Of a DNA stretch of 64,000 bases, positions 47,492-56,124 are shown one piece after another. The stretch comes from Bog-473 sp963743785. Its GTDB lineage: Bacteria > Actinomycetota > Acidimicrobiia > Acidimicrobiales > RAAP-2. Numbering within the stretch: position 1 is the stretch's first letter; every line of letters begins with the position of its first letter. A model generated the notes under the pieces. The model had not been told where the DNA came from, did no database searches, and saw nothing but the letters and a program-made list of their open reading frames with translations. The stretch lies in the NCBI GenBank assembly GCA_963743785.1, contig CAVURD010000036.1:1-64000 (forward strand), given 5' to 3'. A program made the translations under genes and the position numbers.

Positions 47492-47498
47492 TACGATA
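47492..47498. promoter_or_regulatory. Symmetric shared -10 element TACGATA
   Basis: TACGAT on the plus strand (47492-47497) is 7 bases from tldD GTG 47505, and TATCGT on the minus strand (47493-47498) is 7 bases from the thioesterase GTG 47485. One seven-base element can therefore seed leaderless transcription both ways. Confidence 0.7.
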
Positions 47499-47504
47499 CC
47501 GCCC

Positions 47505-48902
47505 GTGACCGATACCTCTTTGATCCCGAATGACGTCGTCGAACGGGTGCTGTCGGCCGCCTTGGCCAAGGGTGGGGAGATGGCCGAGGTCTTCGCCGAG
47601 GACAGCACCTCCTCGGGGGCGATGATGGACGACCGCCGGGTGGAAGAGCTCTCCTCGGGGCGCTCCCGGGGCGCCGGCATCCGCGTGGTCGACGGGGAGA
47701 CCACCGGCTTCGCCCACACGGCCGATCTGAGCGAGGCCGGGTTGTTCGCCGCCGCCGCCGCGGCGGCGGCGGTGGCCCGCGAGGGCGGCGGCAAGGTGCG
47801 CACGGTGGCGTTGGGACCGACGCGGGCGCACGCGGCCCGGGCCCAGGTGCTTCCCGGGTCGGTCGAGAAGGCGGCCAAGTTGGAGCTCTTGACCCGGGCC
47901 GACGGCGCCGCCCGGGCGGCCGGCGACGCCATCGTGCAGGTCCAGGTGGGGTACGGCGACAGCCGTCGGCGCATTCTGATCGCCAACTCCGAGGGACTCC
48001 TGGCCGAGGACGACCAGGTCCGCACCCGTTTCAATGTGATGTGCGTGGCCAACGGCGACACCGGGATGCAGACCGGCTACGAGTCACTGGCCCGCACCGA
48101 GGGCTACGAGATCTTCGCCCGGCACAACGTGGAGGACCTGGCCGGCATCGCGGCCGGCCGGGCCCTGGCCAAGCTCTCGGCCCGACCCGCGCCGTCGGGC
48201 GAGGTGCCCATCGTGCTGGCCGGCGGCAGCGGAGGGATCCTCTTTCACGAAGCCTGCGGGCATGGCCTCGAGGCTGATCACATCGTCAAGGACGCCTCGG
48301 TCTACACCGGGCAGGTGGGCGAGCTGGTGGCCAGCCCGCTGGTCACGCTGGTCGACGACGGCACGGTCGCCGGCGAGTGGGGAAATTTCGCCGTGGACGA
48401 CGAGGGCCACGCGCCGGCCCGCAACGTGCTCATCGAGAACGGGATCCTGACCGACTACATGTGGGACTGGCTGCGGGCGCACCGGGAGGGCCGGGCCTCG
48501 TCGGGCAACGGCCGGCGCCAGAGCTACCAACATCTGCCCATGGTGCGCATGACCAACACCTACCTCCTGGCCGGCACCGAGAACGCCGATGAGATCGTGG
48601 CCCAGACCCCTTCGGGTGTCTACGTCAAGAAGCTGGGTGGGGGTCAGGTCAACACCGCCACCGGGGACTTCGTCTTCGGGACCACCGAGGCCTATTTAAT
48701 TGAGAACGGTCACGTGACCGAGCCGTTGCGCGACGCCAACCTGATCGGCAACGGCCCCGAGGTGCTCCGCCGCATCGACGCCGTGGCCGACGACTTCGAC
48801 ATGACGCCGGGTACCTGCGGCAAGGACGGGCAGAGCGTGCCGGTCGGCTGCGGGCAGGCCACCCTGCGCATCACCGGGGTCACGCTGGGCGGGACGGCCT
48901 GA
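47505..48902 (+). CDS. tldD: TldD-family metalloprotease
   Basis: 465 residues. TldD pairs with TldE to make a heterodimeric zinc protease that trims peptides such as modified antibiotic precursors. The zinc motif HEACGHGLEAD is at about residue 250 in GGSGGILFHEACGHGLEAD. The N-terminal domain has RVEELSSGRSRGAGIRVVDG and the C-terminal part ends FDMTPGTCGKDGQSVPVGCGQATLRI with the conserved Cys. A GTG start is supported by the -10 box above. The stop overlaps the tldE start (TGATG). Confidence 0.93.
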   Translation: MTDTSLIPNDVVERVLSAALAKGGEMAEVFAEDSTSSGAMMDDRRVEELSSGRSRGAGIRVVDGETTGFAHTADLSEAGLFAAAAAAAAVAREGGGKVRTVALGPTRAHAARAQVLPGSVEKAAKLELLTRADGAARAAGDAIVQVQVGYGDSRRRILIANSEGLLAEDDQVRTRFNVMCVANGDTGMQTGYESLARTEGYEIFARHNVEDLAGIAAGRALAKLSARPAPSGEVPIVLAGGSGGILFHEACGHGLEADHIVKDASVYTGQVGELVASPLVTLVDDGTVAGEWGNFAVDDEGHAPARNVLIENGILTDYMWDWLRAHREGRASSGNGRRQSYQHLPMVRMTNTYLLAGTENADEIVAQTPSGVYVKKLGGGQVNTATGDFVFGTTEAYLIENGHVTEPLRDANLIGNGPEVLRRIDAVADDFDMTPGTCGKDGQSVPVGCGQATLRITGVTLGGTA

Positions 48903-50267
48903 TGAGTGATCTCCTGGCCCTGGCCACGCTCGGTGGTCGAGAAGGCGCAGTCCGGCGAGGGGATGGAGGTCTACGTCGTCCGGGGCAGCGAGACCGAGGT
49001 GCGGGCCTACGAAGGGAGCCGTCGAGTCGTTGACGTCCGCCGACTCCTCGGGAGTCGGCATCCGGGTCGTCCTCGAAGGCGACGAAGGAGGAAGGGAGCC
49101 GGCTGGGATTCGCCTGGGCCGGCTCGCTCGACCCGGCGGTGATCGAGGCCGCGCTGGCGGACGCCCGGGACAACGCCCGCTACGCCACACCGGACCCCGA
49201 CGTCGTGCTTGGCCCGGCCCGACGGCGCGTCGGTGGTGGAGCAGGACCTCTGGGATGACGGTGTCACCGCCACGCCGATGGACGACAAGATCGCCCTGGC
49301 CCTCGAGCTCGAACGGGCCACCCGGGCGGCCGACGAGCGGGTCCGCCAGGTTTCATCGGCCGACTACTCCGACGAACGGGCGGAGATGGCGCTGGCCTCG
49401 ACCACGGGGATCCGATCGTCGGCCCGCCGCACCACGGCCTTCGTCTCCGTCGATGCCATCGCCGGCGTCGGGGCCGACACGCAGACCGGCACCGGCTTCA
49501 GCGTGGGACGGGCCCCGGCGGACCTCGACCCCGAGGAGGCCATGGGCGAGGCGGTCCAGCGCGCCACCCGCCTGCTCGGCGCCCAGAAGGCCCAATCAGG
49601 GCGGTACACCGTGGTCTTCGACCCCCGGGTGGTCTCCACCCTGCTCTCGGTGATGGCGTCGGCCCTGTCGGGCGAGGCCGTGGTCAAGGGCCGGTCGTTC
49701 TTTGCCGGCCGGATCGGCGAGTCGGTGGCCAACGCGGCCGTGACCCTGGTCGACGACCCGACCGACAGCCGGGCCTTCAGCGCCTCGACGTACGACGCCG
49801 AGGGTCTGGCCTGCCGGCGCAACGTGCTGATCTCCGACGGCATGTTGCGCATGTTCGTCTTCGACACGGTGTCGGCCCGCCGGGCCCAGATGCAGTCGAC
49901 CGGTTCGGCCGTGCGTGGCGGTTTCGCCGGTACGCCGTCGGCCGGCTGCCGGGCCCTGGTCCTCCAGCCGGGGACAAAGGGGGCCGACGACATCCTGGCT
50001 TCGGTGGGCGACGGCCTCTACGTCCAGTCGGTCACCGGCATCCATTCGGGTGTCAATACGGTCAGCGGCGATTTCTCCGTCGGGGCCGAAGGGCTCATGA
50101 TCCGGGCCGGCGCCCTGGCCGAGCCGGTGCGTGAGGTCACCGTGGCCTCGACCCTGCAGAGGATGTTGCAGTCGATCGTGGAGATCGGCGGCGACCTGCG
50201 CTGGCTCCCGGGCTCGGCGGCCGGCCAGACGCTGGCCATTGCCGACATGCAGCTCAGCGGGGAGTAG
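48902..50267 (+). CDS. tldE: TldE/PmbA-family protease subunit, N-terminus frame-broken
   Basis: About 450 residues. The C-terminal 350 residues (from 49209) are an intact PmbA/TldE domain: DDKIALALELERATRAADERV, GRSFFAGRIGESVAN and the conserved IHSGVNTVSGDFSVGAEGLMI. The first 300 bases are scrambled over several registers: MSDLLALA, then VVEKAQSGEGMEVYVVRGSETEVRAYEG, TSADSSGVGIRVV and LGFAWAGSLDPAVIEAALADARDNARYA, each recognisable TldE N-terminal sequence. At least four indels lie between 48920 and 49210. It lacks the HExxxH zinc site, as expected for TldE. Sequence error is favoured. Confidence 0.82.
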
Positions 50268-50302
50268 GCCCCGGTCGGAGCGTGGGGGCCGTCAGCTGGT
50301 CG

Positions 50303-50677
50303 TCAGCTGGCGGTGGAGGCGGCCGGCTTCGATTCCTTGGGGCTGGACGTGCCGCTGCCGCGGTCCGACGAGGGCTTCGAGCCGTCCGACGAGGGCTTCG
50401 AGCCGTCCGCCTTGGTGGTGGTCGAATCGGACTTGCCGTCGCCCGATGCGGGCGTGGCCCCCTCGGACTTCTTGGCCTCCCCGTTCGAGGCGGAGGAAGA
50501 GACCCGCGAGTCGGTCTTGTAGAAGCCACTGCCCTTGAAGGCGATGCCCACGGCCCCGTAGACCTTGCGCAGGGCGCCATCACACTCGGGGCAGATGCTC
50601 AGGGGGTCGTCCGTGAAGCTCTGGACCGCATCGAGCCGGTGCCCACACGCCGTGCAGGCGTACTCATAGGTCGGCAA
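50303..50677 (-). CDS. FmdB-type zinc-ribbon protein with repetitive tail
   Basis: 124 residues. The start is TTG 50677, fixed by the SD GGAGGA and by the family N-terminus PTYEYACTACGHRLDAVQSF. Two CxxC pairs (CTAC and CPEC) form a putative zinc ribbon, followed by LRKVYGAVGIAFKGSGFYKTD as in FmdB regulatory-domain proteins. The tail is a Ser/Lys/Asp-rich low-complexity region; a 21-base unit repeats about 2.2 times at 50363-50409. Function unknown; small zinc ribbons of this type are widespread and often lie near unrelated genes. Confidence 0.85.
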   Translation of the reverse strand: MPTYEYACTACGHRLDAVQSFTDDPLSICPECDGALRKVYGAVGIAFKGSGFYKTDSRVSSSASNGEAKKSEGATPASGDGKSDSTTTKADGSKPSSDGSKPSSDRGSGTSSPKESKPAASTAS

Positions 50678-50805
50678 TTTCGCTCCTCCACATCGCTCTG
50701 TTGGCACTCTCAAGCAGTGACTGCCAATACTACCCGACAAGTTTCGGGGTTCGGCCGAGCCGATCGTCCTGTGTCCCCTCCGGCCAGGCCGTACAATGCT
50801 GGTTC

Positions 50806-51294
50806 GTGTCCGATCGCAGCCTGGCCCATCTCGATCCGCTCGGCGGCGCTCGCATGGTCGACGTCACCCCCCGAGAGCCGACCCATCGCCGGGCCCTGGC
50901 CCGCTGCCGGGTGGCCATGCTGCCCGAGACGACCACCCTGGTGGCCAACAACGCCATCACCAAGGGCGACGTGCTGGCGGCGGCCCGGATCGCTGGGATT
51001 CAGGCGGCCAAGCGCACGGCCGAGCTCATCCCCATGTGCCACCCCGTCCTGGTGGGGTCCATCGCCGTGAATTTCTTCATCGGCGACGACTACGTCGAGG
51101 TGGAGGCCCAGGTCGAGACGGTCGACCGCACCGGGGTGGAGATGGAAGCCATGACGGCCTGCACCACGGCGGCCCTCACCGTCTACGACATGTGCAAGTC
51201 GTCGGACCGCACCATGACCATCGAGCACGTGGCGCTGTGGGAGAAGTCGGGGGGCCGTTCGGGCCCTTGGCGCCGTCCCGAGGCCTCGTCGTAG
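50806..51294 (+). CDS. moaC: Cyclic pyranopterin monophosphate synthase
   Basis: 162 residues. It rearranges 3',8-cyclo-GTP to cyclic pyranopterin monophosphate in molybdenum-cofactor synthesis. Family blocks are MVDVTPREPTHRRALARC, KGDVLAAARIAGIQAAKRT, the PMCHPVLV motif, and EMEAMTACTTAALTVYDMCKSSDRTM with the catalytic Asp/Lys. GTG 50806 lies 8 bases after a -10 box TACAAT (50792-50797), implying a leaderless message. moeB at 4.8 kb belongs to the same pathway; other moa genes are not in the window. Confidence 0.95.
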   Translation: MSDRSLAHLDPLGGARMVDVTPREPTHRRALARCRVAMLPETTTLVANNAITKGDVLAAARIAGIQAAKRTAELIPMCHPVLVGSIAVNFFIGDDYVEVEAQVETVDRTGVEMEAMTACTTAALTVYDMCKSSDRTMTIEHVALWEKSGGRSGPWRRPEASS

Positions 51295-51382
51295 GTCCTC
51301 CTTCGTCGCATCTCGTCCCTCTTCCTCCTTCCCTGTCGCTGCTTCGAGCCCACGGGCCACGGTGTCGGTAGATTCTGGGACA

Positions 51383-52732
51383 GTGAGCGCTCAAGTCGCC
51401 GAGTCCACCGACGTCGGCAAGGGAACCGTCGGCGCCGTCACCTCGGTGGTGGGCCGGATGGGTGGCCGCAATGTCGTCATCTGCCGGTCCCTGGCCTCCA
51501 TGCGCCGGGGAGCCATCACCCACGCCGACGGCGTGCGCCTGGCCGAAGCGGCTGGGCAGGCTCGCCATCTGCGCATCCCGTTCGTCTTCATCGTGGCCTC
51601 GAGTGGGGCCGACGTCCAGGACGGGGTCGCCGCCCTGCACGGATGGGGCATGGCTGCCGCCGCCATCGCCAAGTGCAGCGGCATTGTCCCGGTGATCACC
51701 GCCGTGACCGGTCCGGTCGTCTCGGGGCCGGCCCTGCTGCTCGGCATGTCCGACCTGGTCGTCATGAACTCCGAAGCGGTCGCCTTCGTCTCGGGACCGC
51801 AGATGGTCGAGGAATTCACCGGGGTCGAAGTCGGTCTGCAACAACTCGGCGGGGTGGCCGCGCACGCCAGGTCGAGCGGCCTGTGTGCCGTCGAATCGGA
51901 CGACGTCGAAGGCGCCATTGCCGAGCTGTTGGAGTACCTCCCGGCGCACACCGACGAATTGCCGCCGGTGGCCACGATTTCCGACCCTCTCCTGCGTCTC
52001 ACGCCCGAGCTGGTCGACGTCATCCCCGAGCGCAAGGCGGCCACCTACGACGTGCGTGACGTGATCCACTCGGTGGCCGACGACGGAGAATTCAGAGAGC
52101 TGTGGCCGCGGTGGGCGGGGCAGATCGTGACGGCGATGTGCCGCCTGGGTGGGCTCACGGTGGGGGTGGTGGCCAACCAGCCCCGGATCCTGGCCGGGAC
52201 CCTCGACATCGCCGCCTCGCAGAAGGCGGCCAGGTTCGTTCGATTCTGCGACTCGTTCAACCTGCCCCTGGTGACCATGGTGGACACTCCGGGGTTCCTG
52301 CCGGGGAAGGACCTGGAGTGGCGCGGGATGATCCGACACGGTGCCGAGCTGGCCTTCGCCTACGCCCAGGCCACCGTGCCCCGGATCTGCCTGATCCTGC
52401 GCAAGGCGTTCGGCGGCGCCTACATCGTCATGGACTCCCGGGGCATCGGCAACGACATCTGCCTGGCCTGGCCCGGCGCCGAGATCGCCGTCATGGGGGC
52501 GACGGGGGCGGTGCAGATCCTCCATCGTGGGATCGAGTCGGCCGATCGGGCCGATCGGGAGCAGGCCTACGAGGACTCGTTCTTGAACCCCTGGCCGGCG
52601 GCGGAAAGGGGCTTCGTCGATCAGGTGATCGACCCCGCCGACACCCGTATCGTGCTGTGCTCGGTCCTGCGCCAGCTCTGCACCAAGCGGGAGCTCATTG
52701 CCGGCCGCAAGCACGATGCCGGGCCGCAATAG
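51383..52732 (+). CDS. Acyl-CoA carboxyltransferase (AccD/PccB-like), short form
   Basis: 449 residues, crotonase-like fold in two halves. It transfers CO2 from biotinyl-BCCP to an acyl-CoA. Landmarks are FIVASSGADVQDGVAAL in the N-half (usually NDSGGARIQEG) and VTMVDTPGFLPGKDLEWRGMIRHGAELAFAYAQATVPRICLILRKAFGGAYIVM in the C-half. It is about 70 residues shorter at the N-terminus than typical PccB, and the N-half oxyanion loop is degenerate. GTG 51383 follows a -10 box TAGATT (51369-51374) by 8 bases. A candidate partner is the alpha chain at 16-17.7 kb. Confidence 0.88.
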   Translation: MSAQVAESTDVGKGTVGAVTSVVGRMGGRNVVICRSLASMRRGAITHADGVRLAEAAGQARHLRIPFVFIVASSGADVQDGVAALHGWGMAAAAIAKCSGIVPVITAVTGPVVSGPALLLGMSDLVVMNSEAVAFVSGPQMVEEFTGVEVGLQQLGGVAAHARSSGLCAVESDDVEGAIAELLEYLPAHTDELPPVATISDPLLRLTPELVDVIPERKAATYDVRDVIHSVADDGEFRELWPRWAGQIVTAMCRLGGLTVGVVANQPRILAGTLDIAASQKAARFVRFCDSFNLPLVTMVDTPGFLPGKDLEWRGMIRHGAELAFAYAQATVPRICLILRKAFGGAYIVMDSRGIGNDICLAWPGAEIAVMGATGAVQILHRGIESADRADREQAYEDSFLNPWPAAERGFVDQVIDPADTRIVLCSVLRQLCTKRELIAGRKHDAGPQ

Positions 52733-52818
52733 GCATGTGAACAGGGAAGAAAGCGATTGTCATCATTTCGCAACGAACCTGAGGCGGATTTGCCGTTGAT
52801 CTGGGTAATGGATCGGGC

Positions 52819-53154
52819 ATGATCACTTCCGTGTCCCGCTCCACAGAAGACGGGCAAGACGGACTCTTTGTCCTGGAGTCTTGCCACAGCACCTGGATCT
52901 TCGACACCGAGCGCTTGCGCTTCCGTCGGATCCTGAAGGGCCTCGAACTCGACGCCCATGCCGCCACGACGAGTTGGCGTCCGTACTTCGGGTTGGAGAT
53001 CGATCCGGTCTCGGAATCGTTCGTCGTGCTCTTGAACCCCGAGGGCAGCCGCCTCCTGCGCAGCTGGCGACACGTCGATCACTGCTCGCAGTGCGGCGGC
53101 GATCAGACGGCCGAGCTCTCGTTGGAGGATCTCCGGGGAGCCGCGCTCGCCTGA
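52819..53154 (+). CDS. Conserved hypothetical protein
   Basis: 111 residues with no family I recognise. An N-terminal beta-rich part (DGLFVLESCHSTWIFDTERLRFRRI) precedes a C-terminal HCSQCGGDQ (a lone CxxC) and an acidic-leucine tail. ATG 52819 is the likely start. The last 52 bases overlap the 3' end of the convergent ctaG2 gene. Confidence 0.55.
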   Translation: MITSVSRSTEDGQDGLFVLESCHSTWIFDTERLRFRRILKGLELDAHAATTSWRPYFGLEIDPVSESFVVLLNPEGSRLLRSWRHVDHCSQCGGDQTAELSLEDLRGAALA

Positions 53155-54086
53155 CCCTTCTCCGGCTGCGCCACCCCTGGCACCGCCGGATCATGCGTCC
53201 GGCCGGTCATTCGGTTGGTCTTGGCCGACGGTGGCATCCATTTCGCCCAGCGGTCTCGCCGGTCCGCCCGCTCGATCTCCCGTTCGACGTCGGACCAGAT
53301 CAGCGGTTCGGTCTCCTCCTCATCCCCGTCCATCACCTTGGCCCGGCTCATGATGACGAAGGCCACGGTCCACAAGACGGCGATGGTGCTGAGCTTGGCC
53401 GCGAAGCCGGCCAATTGCTGATCGAGGACGGGCGACATCCCCGCCACGGTGGCGTGGCTGTAGGCCGGGTACAGCGGTCGGCGGGCGAAGATCCAGACGA
53501 CCGAGAGGAAGCTCGGCACAATGGACTGGACGATCAGGTAGCCGCCGCGGGCCAGGGCGGAGAGGTGTCGGGTGCCCGGCAGGTGCGTGAGCACCGGCGC
53601 CCAGAGGACGAATCCCGCCAGCAGGACGATGAGTTGGAACACCACGCGGGCCGATGCGGACGACGTGGCCCACGCTGACGGCGGGGGTGGTGAGGGTGCC
53701 GACGGCGACGACGGTGACAAAGACGATGGCGGGTACCGGCCGGACGGCGACCCGGAGCACGGCATCGACCGGTGCCGGTCGGGTGAGCGCGGTGAGAAGG
53801 GGCGAGGGGGGTCGCCGGTGACCAGCAGCGGGGGCACGGCCAGCATGAGGAGGAGGCGCTGGACGACGAGGGCCAGCAGTGACCAATGGGCGGCCAGGTC
53901 TCCGAGCGGCCAGGTGACGGCCAGCAGGAGGGCGAGCGTCCCCAGGGTGAAGCAGAGGAATTGGCGGTGGCTGGCGCGGCGTCCCTCGGCCCGGGTGGCC
54001 CGGACATAGCCCCCGAAGAGGGCGACGATGGCCACCGTCCAGAAGATGGGGAAATGCCAGTCCAGCGGGTGGCCGGTTGCGCTCAC
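53103..54086 (-). CDS. Second CtaG-type assembly protein, out-of-frame patch
   Basis: About 327 residues from GTG 54086. It has HFPIFWTVAIVALFGGYV and LAAHWSLLALVVQRLLLMLAVPPLLVTGDP (caa3_CtaG family), then a patch of about 150 bases (roughly 53655-53805) in the wrong register. In the other frame that patch reads LTRPAPVDAVLRVAVRPVPAIVFVTVVAVG, a good membrane helix, so two compensating indels restore the frame. The second half has VVFQLIVLLAGFVLWAPVL and three more helices. Compared with the 7.9-kb paralogue, the HMVQH histidine is Arg here (VVQR), so metal handling may differ. Confidence 0.8.
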   Translation of the reverse strand: MSATGHPLDWHFPIFWTVAIVALFGGYVRATRAEGRRASHRQFLCFTLGTLALLLAVTWPLGDLAAHWSLLALVVQRLLLMLAVPPLLVTGDPPRPFSPRSPDRHRSMPCSGSPSGRYPPSSLSPSSPSAPSPPPPSAWATSSASARVVFQLIVLLAGFVLWAPVLTHLPGTRHLSALARGGYLIVQSIVPSFLSVVWIFARRPLYPAYSHATVAGMSPVLDQQLAGFAAKLSTIAVLWTVAFVIMSRAKVMDGDEEETEPLIWSDVEREIERADRRDRWAKWMPPSAKTNRMTGRTHDPAVPGVAQPEKGQASAAPRRSSNESSAV

Positions 54087-54115
54087 GGCGCGGCGGCCGC
54101 CGTAGGCTCTCCCCG

Positions 54116-55474
54116 ATGGCTGCGCCCGCTCGTCTCGATCGACTCGAACGCGTCACGGATCTGGTGCTGGTCCTGCTCAACACCCCCCATCCGCTGACGC
54201 TGGAGTCGATCGCCTTCCAGGTGCCCGGTTACCCCGAGGAGCACGGGGCGAAGCGGCAGGCCTTCGAGCGCGACAAGCGGTTGTTGCGCGATGAGGGCAT
54301 ACCGGTCCTGACGCGGTCCCTGCCCGGTCAGGAGCAGTTCGGGTACCTCATCGACCGCGAGGCGTTCTACCTGCCCGATCTGGCGCTCGAGCCCGATGAG
54401 CAAGTTGCGCTGCAGCTGGCCGTTGCCGGCGTCCACCTGGGCGATCCTAGTGGTCGAGATGCTCTTTTGAAGTTGGGCGCCACCGGGTTGGGCGACGTCC
54501 GCCCCATCGCCTCACTGGTCCCGCCCGACGCCCTGGTCGACCTCTTCGAGGCGGTGCGGGTGCGGAGTGAGACGTCGTTTTCGTACCGGGGAGGGACCCG
54601 GCGGGTGGCGCCGGCCGGTCTCTGGTTCCGCTTCGGCCACTGGTACCTGGTGGCGTGGGATCTCGAGCGAGAGGGCGTGCGCACCTTCCGGGTCGACCGG
54701 GTGCAGGGTTCGGTCAAGCGACTGGGCCCGGGGAGCGCGGCGGTGCCCGAGGGGATCGACATCCGGGCCGCCCTGCCCGACGACCCCTGGGTGGCCGACG
54801 GCGAGGCTGACGACCACGTGGTCACCCGAATCCGGGTCGACGCCATGGAAGGGCCCCGCGTGATCGAGGAGGTGGGACGCGAGCGGGTCGAGAGTCAAGA
54901 TAAGGACGGCTCGGTCGTTCTGCGCCTCTCGGTCGTCGGATTCAGCGCCATCCGGGCCTGGGTGCTGGGATTGCTGGATCACGTCGAGATTCTCGAGCCG
55001 GCGGAGTTCCGCTCCGAGATGCGGGCCTGGTTGGGCGCCATGGTGGATGAGGAGGGTGCGAAGCCGATGACCGCGGCCGCACCGGTGTCGGCCGAGCGGG
55101 CGAGCGCCGAGCCCGGCGGCCGAGCCGGCGGGGTCGGGCCGCGGGGTGCCGGGGCGCGAGACCAGCGAACGGCTGCGACGTCTGCTGGCCGTGGTGGGCT
55201 GGTTGGCCCACGTCGGCGAGGCCCCGATCGCCGACGTGGCCCAGCGCTTCGGCATGGACGAGACCGAGCTGGTCCACGAACTGGAGTTGGCCGCCTGTTG
55301 CGGCGTGCCCCCCTACACCCCCGACGCCCTGATGGAGATCGAGGTATCGGAGACGTCGGTACGGGCCTTTCTGCCGGCCGAGTTCGCCCGACCCCGTCGG
55401 CTCACTCCGGCCGAAGGGTTCGCCGTGGCCGCGTCGGCTCGGTTGATTCTGGCCGTGCCGGGCTCCTCCGATGA
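54116..55474 (+). CDS. pafB: WYL-domain transcriptional activator PafB
   Basis: PafB with PafC activates DNA-damage genes in actinobacteria. The N-terminal winged helix (LDRLERVTDLVLVLLNTPHPLTLESIAFQVP) is followed by a WYL domain with HWYLVAWDLEREGVRTFRVDRVQG, then a WCX-like C-terminus ending near residue 330. ATG 54116 lies 7 bases after a -10 box TAGGCT (54103-54108). The open frame runs on to 55474 through 110 Arg-rich codons that are out-of-frame pafC. The true end is about 55075-55145, or an indel conceals a pafB-pafC fusion. Confidence 0.88.
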   Translation: MAAPARLDRLERVTDLVLVLLNTPHPLTLESIAFQVPGYPEEHGAKRQAFERDKRLLRDEGIPVLTRSLPGQEQFGYLIDREAFYLPDLALEPDEQVALQLAVAGVHLGDPSGRDALLKLGATGLGDVRPIASLVPPDALVDLFEAVRVRSETSFSYRGGTRRVAPAGLWFRFGHWYLVAWDLEREGVRTFRVDRVQGSVKRLGPGSAAVPEGIDIRAALPDDPWVADGEADDHVVTRIRVDAMEGPRVIEEVGRERVESQDKDGSVVLRLSVVGFSAIRAWVLGLLDHVEILEPAEFRSEMRAWLGAMVDEEGAKPMTAAAPVSAERASAEPGGRAGGVGPRGAGARDQRTAATSAGRGGLVGPRRRGPDRRRGPALRHGRDRAGPRTGVGRLLRRAPLHPRRPDGDRGIGDVGTGLSAGRVRPTPSAHSGRRVRRGRVGSVDSGRAGLLR

Positions 55475-56090
55475 CGCGTTGCGGCGTGCTCTGGACAAGC
55501 TCGACCGGGCCTTGGGCTCCCACGAGGCGATGGGCGTCGACGTCGATGCCCCCCAGTTCCTGGCCGCCGTGCGCGAAGCCTGCGAAGCGGGGCAGGTGCT
55601 CGAGATCGACTATCACTCCGCCTCCCGGGACGAGTCGACGACCCGGGTGGTGGAACCGGTGCAGGTGGTGACCATGGACGGGCACTGGTATCTCGACGCG
55701 TATTGCCGGAAGGCGGGGGACATGCGCCGGTTCCGGGTGGACCGCCTGCGCGGCGTCCACGTCGTGGAGGGGGCCGGGCCGGTCACCCCGCATGCGCTGC
55801 GGGTGGCCCGGGACGGCTTCCTGCCGGGGCCCGGTGCGGTCGAAGTGCAGCTGCATCTTGGCAAAGGCGCCCAGTGGGTGGCCGAGTCGGTGCCGGTGCG
55901 CTCGGTGGACCGGGACCCTGACGGGCTGGCGTCCGCGGTCGTGCTGGACGTGGCCGGGATGGCCTGGTTCGAGCGGCTGCTCCTGCAACTGGGGCCCGAG
56001 GCACGGGTGATGAGGCCCGCTGACTTGACGGACCTGGGGGCACGGGCGGCTCGCCGGGTCCTGCGGTTGTACGAGGGTGACGCCAAATGA
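55146..56090 (+). CDS. pafC: WYL-domain transcriptional activator PafC
   Basis: 314 residues. An N-terminal helix-turn-helix (RLRRLLAVVGWLAHVGEAPIADVAQRFGMDETELVHELELAACCGVPP) precedes a WYL domain with GHWYLDAYCRKAGDMRRFRVDRLRG and a C-terminal WCX domain. GTG 55146 is the first in-frame start; the register is +1 relative to pafB. Ends just before the next gene. Confidence 0.9.
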   Translation: MPGRETSERLRRLLAVVGWLAHVGEAPIADVAQRFGMDETELVHELELAACCGVPPYTPDALMEIEVSETSVRAFLPAEFARPRRLTPAEGFAVAASARLILAVPGSSDDALRRALDKLDRALGSHEAMGVDVDAPQFLAAVREACEAGQVLEIDYHSASRDESTTRVVEPVQVVTMDGHWYLDAYCRKAGDMRRFRVDRLRGVHVVEGAGPVTPHALRVARDGFLPGPGAVEVQLHLGKGAQWVAESVPVRSVDRDPDGLASAVVLDVAGMAWFERLLLQLGPEARVMRPADLTDLGARAARRVLRLYEGDAK

Positions 56091-56124
56091 AGGGCTCCGG
56101 ATCAGGGCCTGGACGGGGTGTGAC

